From positions 1 to 44,655 of the forward strand of contig JAGOMP010000021.1 in NCBI GenBank assembly GCA_017993505.1: a stretch of 44,655 bases of DNA. Direction: 5' to 3'. Numbering within the stretch: position 1 is the stretch's first letter; each line of letters opens with the position of its first letter. A model generated the notes under the pieces. It was not told the DNA's origin and searched no databases. It saw only the letters and a program-made list of their open reading frames with translations. Shown in pieces: positions 16,665 through 24,833 of the stretch. Both the position numbers and the translations under genes were made by a program. This DNA comes from Planctomycetota bacterium (GTDB lineage Bacteria > Planctomycetota > Uabimicrobiia > Uabimicrobiales > JABWCH01).

Positions 16665-17415
16665 AAGACGAATTCATACGTTTCAAGAAGTAGAAGAAGT
16701 CAGAATAGAATGCTGTGATAAAAAAGAAATAGAAAGTCTAGAAAAAAGCATTATTTCTGCTATAGAACAGAAACTTGAAAAATTAAACATATTCATTAAA
16801 CATTGCAATGTTTATAGCGATGGCAAGTCTATTTTTGTTCATGATAGGTATAGTGTCTACCCAGATTTGCAACAAGTTGCAGAATCATTTGGATTTCATG
16901 TTACAGAAGTTCAATGTTCGTTCAAAGGTAAAAACTATGTTATTACTGATGACCTATGCACTGTGCTAAAACAATTTGATAGTGCTTTTAAGTTTGGTAA
17001 AAATGTAGAAAATCAAACATTAACAGATGGTGTCAAGGAATTATTAAGCCAGCACGCATCATTAGGTACGATCCACCAAGACATTCTGGAAATGGTAAGG
17101 AATATAAAAGAACATGGTCAATATGTTACCACTCGATCAAGGCAAATTTCTGAAGTGTATGAAGAAGAATATGAAACTTTATCTTCACGTTTGATAGAAC
17201 GTTCCCAAGGTGCATGGGATTCTGACATTGATACAATACGAGAAAAGCTGATGCAAGTATCTAGGGAAGCTCAAAACACTGTCAACAAAGCAAATGTTCA
17301 ACTTAGAGATGGCACTGCAAAACTTATCTATACTAGAGCAAGACAACTAGGCTATGCTGTGCAAGAAATGAAAAAAGGCATGCAAACTCAATTAGTTTTA
17401 GTGAGGTGTGAATAA
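16654..17415 (+). CDS. DUF1257 (Ycf35)-like protein
   Basis: 253 aa. An N-terminal alpha/beta part (residues 1-100) carries two conserved-looking segments, VRIECCDKKEIESLEKSI and DKRYSV-type residues around HDRYSVYPDLQQVAESFGF. The central part (130-215) is a long helical region. The C-terminus, ARQLGYAVQEMKKGMQTQLV, resembles the 'GY.V......G...L.L.R' ending of DUF1257 proteins. Together with its place between a Ycf46-like ATPase and a DUF2997 gene, this supports the assignment, but overall similarity is weak and the helical insert is unusual. GGAGG precedes the ATG, and the stop shares an A with the next start (TAATG). Confidence 0.6.
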   Translation: MSCERRIHTFQEVEEVRIECCDKKEIESLEKSIISAIEQKLEKLNIFIKHCNVYSDGKSIFVHDRYSVYPDLQQVAESFGFHVTEVQCSFKGKNYVITDDLCTVLKQFDSAFKFGKNVENQTLTDGVKELLSQHASLGTIHQDILEMVRNIKEHGQYVTTRSRQISEVYEEEYETLSSRLIERSQGAWDSDIDTIREKLMQVSREAQNTVNKANVQLRDGTAKLIYTRARQLGYAVQEMKKGMQTQLVLVRCE

Positions 17416-17618
17416 TGGCTGATAAAAAAATTGTAATTGATATCAATGATAAAGGGGAGATAAAAGCTGAAACTTTTGGTTTGCAAGGCACAGAATGCTT
17501 AATAGAATTAGATAAATTATTAAAAGATTTAGCTTTAGAAACAACAACAATGAAAAAGGAAGAGTTTTTTAAAGAAGGTATCACAACAACTAATACTGTA
17601 AAGGCAAAGAATATATGA
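17415..17618 (+). CDS. DUF2997 family small protein
   Basis: 67 aa. KKIVIDINDKGEIKAETFGL followed by QGTECLIELDKLLKDL matches the DUF2997 pattern: a beta hairpin with 'G.i..E..G..G..C', then a helix with a conserved Cys. DUF2997 genes usually accompany Ycf35 and Ycf46 genes and a ferredoxin or Fe-S protein. The C-terminal 20 residues (EEFFKEGITTTNTVKAKNI) extend the usual form. The start overlaps the previous stop and its own TGA overlaps the next ATG (ATGA), the tightest coupling in the operon. A role as a small partner or substrate of the Fe-S enzyme is plausible but unproven. Confidence 0.8.
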   Translation: MADKKIVIDINDKGEIKAETFGLQGTECLIELDKLLKDLALETTTMKKEEFFKEGITTTNTVKAKNI

Positions 17619-18190
17619 TTCGTGTCCAAAAATTAATGCTAGTTGACAATGAGCATTTATATGGACCAGGGAAAAGACTACTGTTATATTTAAAGGGATG
17701 CACTCTCCGTTGTGAAGGTTGTATCAATCCACATTTGTGGTCTTTTGAAGGTGGCACTATGATGGAGGCAAAAGACATTGTGGATCTTTGTGAAAAAGAA
17801 AATGTGGAAGGCATAACAGTTCATGGTGGCGAGCCTTTGGACCAAGCAGAAGAGTTACTACCACTTGTTCAAATGGTAAAAAAACTTCATAAAACAGTCA
17901 TTCTTTTTACAGGATATATAAAAAAAGAGTTAAATCATATTCAATGTAAAATATGGAATCATGCAGATATTGTTGTTGCAGGGCGATTTCAGATGAATAA
18001 AAAGAATGTTCATCTTCAATTTAGAGGATCAACAAACCAGCGAATTTATAGACATAGTGGCCCATATAAAAATTATAAGATTCAAGATGGATATACAACT
18101 GCAATTATTACGATTGATGAAAATGGCTGTATGGATGTTCAAGGTTTTTTAACAGAAGATGTTGAAAAGTTAGTAAATATACAAGAATAA
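17615..18190 (+). CDS. NrdG-like radical-SAM 4Fe-4S protein
   Basis: 191 aa, the size of anaerobic ribonucleotide-reductase activases and similar single-domain radical-SAM enzymes. The cluster motif is C29-TLR-C33-EG-C36 (CX3CX2C), followed by the SAM-binding GGEP in VHGGEPLDQAEELLPLV. It should bind a 4Fe-4S cluster and cleave SAM. No nrdD lies nearby, so ribonucleotide reductase activation is unlikely; the operon context points to modification or activation of a partner encoded upstream. It closes the Ycf46-type operon. Confidence 0.88.
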   Translation: MIRVQKLMLVDNEHLYGPGKRLLLYLKGCTLRCEGCINPHLWSFEGGTMMEAKDIVDLCEKENVEGITVHGGEPLDQAEELLPLVQMVKKLHKTVILFTGYIKKELNHIQCKIWNHADIVVAGRFQMNKKNVHLQFRGSTNQRIYRHSGPYKNYKIQDGYTTAIITIDENGCMDVQGFLTEDVEKLVNIQE

Positions 18191-18291
18191 AAAAACATAG
18201 ATAAAAATTAGAGAGATGTTGAAAATTTTCTTTAGAGAGTGAATTGTAAAATAACTTTACAAAAAATAGAATCTGTTTTGCAATTTAATGC

Positions 18292-18459
18292 AAGTTATGA
18301 TATTCTATATATGGAAAGTCATTTTATGAAAAATGTAGCATGAATTTTAGTTAAGTATTGAGTATTTTATAATTTAAGTTATGATATTCTATGTATGGAA
18401 AGTCATTTTTATTAAAAATATAGCATGAATTTCAATGAAAAGTTGAATATTTAGACAAA
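18292..18459 (+). repeat. 84-bp tandem repeat, two copies
   Basis: Two imperfect copies begin AAGTTATGATATTCTAT at 18292 and 18376 and share TATGGAAAGTCATTTT and TAGCATGAATTT. They fill the gap after the radical-SAM gene. No terminator is obvious between 18191 and 18291. Confidence 0.8.
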
Positions 18460-18464
18460 ATTCC

Positions 18465-18600
18465 ATAGTCTGTATAAGCACTTTGGAAATGTGCACTACA
18501 CGGTAGGCGATGTTAAAGGCACACAAAAAGAAGAAGTCTTGTTGTATAAGTTAGAAATGGGACTCTTCAAAAGAAATGTTGGAACGAATTTTTAAAACTG
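18465..18600 (+). ncRNA. Possible structured RNA or leader before the MBL gene
   Basis: This stretch is visibly richer in G and C than the surrounding AT-rich spacer. It can form TTCCA/TGGAA, TGTGC/GCACA (around CACTACACGGTAGGCGATG) and AGAAGTC/GACTCTT pairings. It matches no RNA family I know and has no convincing reading frame. An old gene remnant is an alternative. Confidence 0.2.
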
Positions 18601-18615
18601 AATAAAGGAATACAA

Positions 18616-19239
18616 ATGATCATTGAAGTTATACCAGTCAGTTCTTTTCAGCAAAATGCAAGAATTATTAGTTGTGAAGATACAAAAGAAGCGATTCTTA
18701 TTGATCCTGGTGACGAAGAGACTAAGCTTTTAGACAGAATTCAAAAAAAAGGTGTTACCATTAAGTATATTATTGGCACACATGGACATATTGATCATGT
18801 AGGAATAGCATCGCAAATGCAATCTGCACTCCATGCCCCATTTTGTATGCATAAGGATGATGCTTTTTTATTGGAACGTATGCTTGTACAAGCTGATTTT
18901 TTCAATTGGGGAAAAGTAGAAATTCCAAGAATTGATCGATTTTTGAACGACGGAGATGTCTTTTGTTTTGGAAATTATGAGGTAAAAGTTTTACATACAC
19001 CAGGGCATTCTCCAGGCAGTATTTCTCTACTCATTGGCAGAGATGTTATTGTCGGTGATTTGCTTTTTGCTGGTTCTATTGGACGAACTGATTTACCAGG
19101 TGGCAATTTTGATGTCCTTATGAAAAGCATTAAAGAAAAGCTGTATCCTTTACCAGAAACAACCAAAGTTCACACTGGCCATGGTCCGAATACAACTATA
19201 GGCTATGAAAAACTGAATAATCCTTTTTTAATTCGTTAA
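18616..19239 (+). CDS. Metallo-beta-lactamase-fold hydrolase (glyoxalase II / YcbL type)
   Basis: 207 aa, the length of the short glyoxalase-II-like group. The metal-binding motif is H56-G-H58-I-D60-H61 (THGHIDH), with H131 in HTPGHSPGS, D148 in GDLLFAGSIGR and H189 in TGHGPNT, so the binuclear site is complete. The GRTDLPGG segment is typical of YcbL-type hydrolases acting on thioesters or persulfide-related substrates. The short form lacks the extra C-terminal substrate domain of full glyoxalase II, so the substrate is unclear. It lies 21 bp before lon and may be cotranscribed with it. Confidence 0.88.
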   Translation: MIIEVIPVSSFQQNARIISCEDTKEAILIDPGDEETKLLDRIQKKGVTIKYIIGTHGHIDHVGIASQMQSALHAPFCMHKDDAFLLERMLVQADFFNWGKVEIPRIDRFLNDGDVFCFGNYEVKVLHTPGHSPGSISLLIGRDVIVGDLLFAGSIGRTDLPGGNFDVLMKSIKEKLYPLPETTKVHTGHGPNTTIGYEKLNNPFLIR

Positions 19240-19260
19240 TAACAATTTAAGGCAAAGAAG

Positions 19261-22200
19261 ATGCAGAATAAAGATTCAGAAAAGAAAGAAAAATTGTCGT
19301 CTACTCAAGAAGAAACAACTCCTAAAACTAAAGGAAAAATTCAAAAATCAGATACTACCACAAAGGCTAAAGAACAAAAAAAAAGGGAGGATGTTTTAAA
19401 ATCTGAGACGCAAGTAGTAGCAGAAGAAGTATCCCCTAAGAAAAAAAGAACATCGAAAAAAAAAGATGATATAAGTGTTAAAAAAGATACATCGAAAGAA
19501 AAAACAACACAAGAAAAAACAGTGCAAAATATAAATGATGAAACTATTAAAGAAGATGCATCTAAAAAAATAAATGATGTAAGTGCTAAAGAAGATGCTG
19601 AGAAAAAGAAAACAACAAAAGCGAAAACAGCGAAAGAAAAAAATGATGTAAGTCCGATAGACGATAGTTCTAAAGCAAAAACAGCAAAAGAAATAGAAAA
19701 TGCTAATACTAAAGAAGATACAGCGATAGAGAAAACAACAAAAGAAATAGAGGATGTAAGCTCAAAAAAAGATACAGCAAAAAAGAAAACAACAAAAGCA
19801 AAATCAAAGAAAGCATCCCAAGAAATAGAAGATGTAAGTGCTATAGAGAAAACAGATAAAAAGTCAAAAGAAGATATCGCACAAGAGGTAAAAGCAAAAC
19901 CAGTAAGAAAATCTCGAAAAAAGATAGAAAAAGCAAAAAAAGATGACTCTAAGCCAGATAATTCCCATGATTATGAAAATGATTTTGTGCAAAGCATTGT
20001 TTTTTTAGATTCTGATGATGACAAAGAGGATAAGAAAAAGGATTCTCAAGAAAAAGAAGAAAAGGATGTGCCTGATTTTTCTGAAATTGATTTAGAAAAA
20101 GAGTTTGAAAATTTAACGAAACGTATGGAAAAGATCTTTAAATCAGATACGCATAATATTTTCAATGATGTTTCTGACATGTTGCCTAAAGAAGTTCCTT
20201 TATTTCCTTTAGATGGTCGTCCTGTGATTCCAGGTCTTATGTTTCCTATTTTTATTCGATTTGATCCTTTTATTCAGAAGTTTGTGCAATATTTAGAAAA
20301 AAATAATGAAATTTATATTGGTTTTATTTATACTCGACCATTACTCAAAGAAAAAGGTGTGGAAAGAGGAAAAGATAAAGAACTGAATGGGGATTCTCTA
20401 TTTCCCTTTTTAGGTGGTGAACAAGATAAACTTCGTATTCCTGTACATAAGTTTCCTAAAGTAGGTGTATTAGCACAAGTTTTAAAAGTAATGCAAATGC
20501 CAACAGGTGATTATCACGTTTTAATTCGAGGCATAAGGCGTTTCAAAATAAAGGAAATGCACCGCAACGATACATTTTGGAAAGCAAGGATTTTTTATCC
20601 AACATTAGACGATTCTGGGGACAAAGAAGATCGCAAAGTATATATAGATAGCATTACAGAAACAATGCGTAAGATCAGTGAAAGTGCACCTTATTTGCCA
20701 GATGAATTGAAAAGCATCATAGCACATTTGAATATTTCAGATCCTGATCGTTTATGCGATTTTGCTTTAATGGTTTCTTTGTCACAACCTAAAGAAATTC
20801 AAGAAAGTTTAGAATGTTTTCATATAGATACACGTTTGCAGAAAACATTGTTGTTGCTAAAAAAAGAGTATGATTATCTCAAAGTACGAGAAAAGATTAA
20901 TAAACAAATTGAGGAAAAAATTCAACAACGCCAAAAAGATTATTTTCTACGTGAACAGCTCAAAGCCATTAAAAAAGAGTTAGGCGATGAGCAAGATGAA
21001 AAAACAGTAGAAATGAATAGACTTCAAAAATCTATTGAAGGAAAGACTCTTTCAGAAGAAGCTCAAAAGAAGTTCAAAGAGGAGATGGAAAAGCTTTCGT
21101 TGTTAGATATAAATTCCCCTGAATTTGGTATTACTCGCAATTATTTAGCCTGTTTAGTCAGCTTGCCTTGGGGTATACAGAGTAAAGATAATTTAGATAT
21201 TGAAGAGGCAAGGAAAATTTTAGATGAAGATCATTATGGTTTAGAAGATGTTAAGGATCGCCTCATTGAATTTTTAGCTGTAGGAAAGTTATTGGAACGA
21301 GTGGAAGGCTCTATTTTATGTTTTGTTGGGCCTCCTGGTGTAGGGAAAACATCTCTAGGAAAGAGCATTGCTCGTGCTTTAAACAGGAAGTTTTTTCGTT
21401 TTTCAGTAGGTGGAATGCATGATGAAGCTGAAATCAAAGGCCATCGAAGAACGTATATTGGGTCTATGCCTGGGAAATTGATACAAGCATTGCGAACTGT
21501 AGAAACAGACAACCCTGTGATTATGCTAGATGAAATTGATAAAATTGGAAAAGATTATCGTGGTGACCCTTCTTCTGCTTTGCTGGAAGCATTGGATCCT
21601 GAACAAAATAATGCTTTTCTTGACCATTATTTAGATGTTCCCTATGACCTTTCTAAAATTTTGTTTATCCTTACAGCAAATATCTTGGACACCATCCCCA
21701 GTCCACTTAAAGATAGAATGGAAATTATTCATTTATCAGGCTATATTAAACAAGAAAAGATTGCCATTGCACAACGACATTTGATTCCTAAACAAGAAAA
21801 ACGACATGGACTCGATAATACAAAGATTATATTCACAACAAAAGCGATTGATACGATTATTGATTTATATGCACGCGAATCAGGTGTTCGTGGATTAGAA
21901 AAGCAATTGATGAAAATCATGAGAAAAACAGCAGTAATGTTGTTAAAAGAAAAGAAAAAAAGCGTACGAGTTTTAACAAATAATATTGAAAAATTCCTAG
22001 GACCTCCTATTTTTAAAGAATCTCCTTTAGATAAAGCCGAGACACCTGGAATTACAACAGGACTTGCTTGGACAGCTCTTGGTGGAAGTGTTTTAAACAT
22101 TGAATCTGTTGCCAAAATTGCCAAACCTTTTTTATTTAAACAAACGGGGCAATTAGGGGACGTAATGGTGGAATCTTCCAATATTGCATATAGTTATGTA

Positions 22201-22614
22201 ATGGCCAATGCCAAACTATTTAATATTGCTGAAAATTATTTTCAACAAAGACAAGTCCATTTGCATGTTCCTGCAGGTGCAACGCCTAAAGATGGACCAT
22301 CAGCTGGAATTACTATGGCAACGAGTTTAGTTTCTTTGGCAAAAAATATTCGACTCAATAAAAATATTGCTATGACAGGCGAACTTACTCTAACAGGGAG
22401 AGTTTTACCAGTCGGTGGTATTCGAGAAAAACTCATTGCAGCAAAACGAGCAAAGATTACAACAGTAATTTTGCCTTCAGAAAATCAACGAGATATTAAA
22501 GAAATACCAAAGCATATTACAGATGGACTCAACATTCATTTTGTGAAAACATATCCTGAAGTGTATAATTTATGTTTTGCAGAAACAAATTATAAAGAAG
22601 ACACACCAGAATAA
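19261..22614 (+). CDS. lon: ATP-dependent Lon protease with a long charged N-terminal extension
   Basis: 1117 aa against about 780-820 for usual Lon. The standard N-domain starts near residue 307 (KEVPLFPLDGRPVIPGLMFP); everything before it is Lys/Glu/Thr/Ser-rich, with repeats such as KKTTKAK and TAKEI, and is presumably disordered. The core is complete: Walker A GPPGVGKT (690-697), Walker B with D757/E758, and a proteolytic Ser1014 in KDGPSAGIT paired with Lys1057 in GGIREKLIAAKRA. The 43-residue Ser-Lys spacing equals that of E. coli Lon. It degrades misfolded and regulatory proteins in the cytosol. The start at 19261 has only a weak AAGG upstream, but codons are open and in frame throughout. 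The extension could tether substrates or nucleic acid; that is inference. Confidence 0.95.
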   Translation: MQNKDSEKKEKLSSTQEETTPKTKGKIQKSDTTTKAKEQKKREDVLKSETQVVAEEVSPKKKRTSKKKDDISVKKDTSKEKTTQEKTVQNINDETIKEDASKKINDVSAKEDAEKKKTTKAKTAKEKNDVSPIDDSSKAKTAKEIENANTKEDTAIEKTTKEIEDVSSKKDTAKKKTTKAKSKKASQEIEDVSAIEKTDKKSKEDIAQEVKAKPVRKSRKKIEKAKKDDSKPDNSHDYENDFVQSIVFLDSDDDKEDKKKDSQEKEEKDVPDFSEIDLEKEFENLTKRMEKIFKSDTHNIFNDVSDMLPKEVPLFPLDGRPVIPGLMFPIFIRFDPFIQKFVQYLEKNNEIYIGFIYTRPLLKEKGVERGKDKELNGDSLFPFLGGEQDKLRIPVHKFPKVGVLAQVLKVMQMPTGDYHVLIRGIRRFKIKEMHRNDTFWKARIFYPTLDDSGDKEDRKVYIDSITETMRKISESAPYLPDELKSIIAHLNISDPDRLCDFALMVSLSQPKEIQESLECFHIDTRLQKTLLLLKKEYDYLKVREKINKQIEEKIQQRQKDYFLREQLKAIKKELGDEQDEKTVEMNRLQKSIEGKTLSEEAQKKFKEEMEKLSLLDINSPEFGITRNYLACLVSLPWGIQSKDNLDIEEARKILDEDHYGLEDVKDRLIEFLAVGKLLERVEGSILCFVGPPGVGKTSLGKSIARALNRKFFRFSVGGMHDEAEIKGHRRTYIGSMPGKLIQALRTVETDNPVIMLDEIDKIGKDYRGDPSSALLEALDPEQNNAFLDHYLDVPYDLSKILFILTANILDTIPSPLKDRMEIIHLSGYIKQEKIAIAQRHLIPKQEKRHGLDNTKIIFTTKAIDTIIDLYARESGVRGLEKQLMKIMRKTAVMLLKEKKKSVRVLTNNIEKFLGPPIFKESPLDKAETPGITTGLAWTALGGSVLNIESVAKIAKPFLFKQTGQLGDVMVESSNIAYSYVMANAKLFNIAENYFQQRQVHLHVPAGATPKDGPSAGITMATSLVSLAKNIRLNKNIAMTGELTLTGRVLPVGGIREKLIAAKRAKITTVILPSENQRDIKEIPKHITDGLNIHFVKTYPEVYNLCFAETNYKEDTPE

Positions 22615-22665
22615 TTTGTATTTTTTTTCAAAGACATTATAAAATTATTTGTATTTTTTTTCAAA
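22612..22665 (+). repeat. 33-bp duplication at the 3' end of lon
   Basis: TTTGTATTTTTTTTCAAAGA occurs at 22615 and 22648. The first copy directly follows the lon stop, so the 3' flank was duplicated. No stem is associated with it, although the T-tracts could aid termination. Confidence 0.75.
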
Positions 22666-22705
22666 GAAACAAGTTTTATTTATAAAATTAATCAGGAGAA
22701 CTTAT

Positions 22706-24127
22706 ATGAAACGGATGATCATACTAGCCCTAATTAGTGTTCTAATGATGGGCTGCACAAATTATTTAGTATATCGTGGCGATTTTGACGCCAATAAGGC
22801 AAGATATTATACAGTACGACTTGAAACAGAAGATAATATCCAAAAACAAAGTATTGAAAAAATTGAAGATAAAATCGAAAATTTATTGCAATTGTGCTAT
22901 GTTCTGTATCATCGTATGCCCATACAAAGAGATAAAGATCATTTACAAAAAATTAATTTAAAGCTTGTTCGATTAAATAATGCGATTGACACATTGGAAG
23001 ATATGAGAGAATCATTCCACAAAGCATTTAAACTTATTTTTTCTAGAGAAGATGTGATTGTAGGCCCACTTCAATTGCAAAGTGCATTAGAAGTGCAATA
23101 TCTTGCAGGATATTTTGATTATCTCCATGAATTGCGTGCTCGCATTATCTATATTGATGAATTTCGTAAAAAATGTATGTTAGAAGTAGGATTGCCAGAA
23201 GAAAGATTAGAAGGAGTTGATAAAGAATTGCTTCGTGTAGAAAAACTTCTCCACAATGTTATTTTAACAGACATTCCAGAATACCTTAAAAATGTAGGAA
23301 TTGCTATTACTCGAGACCCAGATTTCCAATTTACTTTTACACATCCTGGGGAACCACAAGAAAATACAACAGATGCTGCACAAAAAGCATTGCTTGCCTC
23401 TGGAAATGAATCTTTATTACAAAATGTAAGCAATTATTATTTTTATTTTAGTAAAGAACAAGAAGAATTCAATAAATCTTTTAAATTACTAAAAGATAGT
23501 ATTGATCGATTTACAAAAACATTAGACGATTACCAAGCAGAACTTTCTAAACACAAAAAAGAAAAAGTCAAAGCAGAACATCAAATTGCTAATCAATCAA
23601 AAAATATTACAGCAATTATGGATGCTATGGCCATCAATATTAAAGAAATCTATGAAGAAGCTATGACAGACATTCACAATTTAGTGGGTGCTGATATCGA
23701 ATATGTTGATAAAAATTTATGGCCTAAATTAGGTGCTGAAGAAGATAAGGTGGCAAAAGTCAAAAACTTTGAATATTACAAACAATCTGTTTTAGAACTT
23801 AATGATTTTTTAGAAAAAGTCGTTCGCATGTCGCAAGACAGTAAATCTAAGGAAATTTTAACTCATGTTATTCTAATGGGTAAACATTTCACAGAACAAA
23901 CAGGAATTTGGAGTCCAGGATATAGATTTTTATCAGCAGATTGGCAACAAAAATTGTCCATCACTAGCATTGAAAGTTCTTTAAATAATTATTTTACAGA
24001 ACTTGAAAATCAAGCTGTTCAAAGCATTCGTCCTCTTTGGCGAACATATTCTGAAACTTTGAGAAAAAGTGGTACACAAGCAAGCCACAAATTAGATAAT
24101 GCAGGATATTTAATCGTAGCTGAATAA
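22706..24127 (+). CDS. Coiled-coil lipoprotein of unknown function
   Basis: 473 aa from the ATG at 22706, chosen because AGGAG lies 7 nt upstream and the protein then opens with a lipoprotein signal (MKRMIILALISVLMMGC, lipobox LMMGC, acylated Cys17). An upstream ATG at 22649 would add 19 residues with no ribosome site. The mature part is almost wholly helical and charged, with long heptad-like stretches (DSIDRFTKTLDDYQAELSKH and onward), and shows no catalytic motif. It probably sits on the periplasmic face of a membrane. It is followed by a strong terminator, so it forms its own unit or ends the lon unit. I recognise no family. Confidence 0.75.
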   Translation: MKRMIILALISVLMMGCTNYLVYRGDFDANKARYYTVRLETEDNIQKQSIEKIEDKIENLLQLCYVLYHRMPIQRDKDHLQKINLKLVRLNNAIDTLEDMRESFHKAFKLIFSREDVIVGPLQLQSALEVQYLAGYFDYLHELRARIIYIDEFRKKCMLEVGLPEERLEGVDKELLRVEKLLHNVILTDIPEYLKNVGIAITRDPDFQFTFTHPGEPQENTTDAAQKALLASGNESLLQNVSNYYFYFSKEQEEFNKSFKLLKDSIDRFTKTLDDYQAELSKHKKEKVKAEHQIANQSKNITAIMDAMAINIKEIYEEAMTDIHNLVGADIEYVDKNLWPKLGAEEDKVAKVKNFEYYKQSVLELNDFLEKVVRMSQDSKSKEILTHVILMGKHFTEQTGIWSPGYRFLSADWQQKLSITSIESSLNNYFTELENQAVQSIRPLWRTYSETLRKSGTQASHKLDNAGYLIVAE

Positions 24128-24138
24128 GTTTCTATCAG

Positions 24139-24180
24139 AAAAATCTCACATATCCATATGTATGAATATGTGAGATTTTT
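24139..24180 (+). terminator. Rho-independent terminator
   Basis: AAAAATCTCACATAT (24139-24153) pairs perfectly with ATATGTGAGATTTTT (24166-24180). The stem has A and T flanks on both sides, so it would work in either direction. Confidence 0.9.
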
Positions 24181-24206
24181 CTACTTTATAAAAATTAAGG
24201 AATTGA

Positions 24207-24833
24207 ATGGATTATAAATATTTATTAATCATAGATCTAGAATCAACATGTGATGACAATAATTTAATCACCAAACAGCAACGAGAAATTATTGAAATTG
24301 CTGGAATTATCGTTACATGGGACTTTACCATTGTGTCTCAATTCCAAACATTTGTCCAACCTATACAACACCCTATCTTAACTTCTTTTTGTCAAAATCT
24401 CACGCACATCACACAAGAAAATGTAGACAATGCACCTTTGTTATTGCATGCTTTGCAACAGTTCAATGCATGGTTAGAACCATTTCATCCTTTTTTATTC
24501 TGTAGTTGGGGTAATTACGATAAAAATCAATTAAAAAAAGATTATGAAACATTGGAAATTTCTTATCCTCTAGGCATAGAACATGTTAATTTAAAAACAA
24601 AATTTAGCCAAACACAAAATTTAAAACAGAGATATGGAATGGAAAAAGCTCTTCGCCTTTGTCAAATTCCTTTACAAGGCGTGCAACATCGTGCAATAGA
24701 TGATGTTAAAAATATTCTTCTATTGCTCCCTTTTATTTTTGGAAAAGAAAAAATAAAAGTTTCTGAAAGTATCTTGTATACTAAGAAGAGAAAAGACAAG
24801 TCGAAAAAAACGGAGACTCTACATGTTCACTGA
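24207..24833 (+). CDS. DEDDh 3'-5' exonuclease (DnaQ / ERI-1-KapD-like)
   Basis: 208 aa single-domain exonuclease. Motif I is D10-L-E12 in YLLIIDLESTC, motif II lies around NYDKNQLKKD, and motif III is HRAIDDVKN, giving the H-x4-D of DEDDh enzymes. IEIAGIIV, FVQPIQHPILTSFCQNLTHI and NLKTKFSQ follow the ERI-1/KapD subgroup closely. That subgroup trims RNA or DNA 3' ends; the substrate here is unknown. AAGGA precedes the ATG. The stop overlaps the next start by 11 bp, so the exonuclease and the membrane protein are coupled. Confidence 0.88.
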   Translation: MDYKYLLIIDLESTCDDNNLITKQQREIIEIAGIIVTWDFTIVSQFQTFVQPIQHPILTSFCQNLTHITQENVDNAPLLLHALQQFNAWLEPFHPFLFCSWGNYDKNQLKKDYETLEISYPLGIEHVNLKTKFSQTQNLKQRYGMEKALRLCQIPLQGVQHRAIDDVKNILLLLPFIFGKEKIKVSESILYTKKRKDKSKKTETLHVH

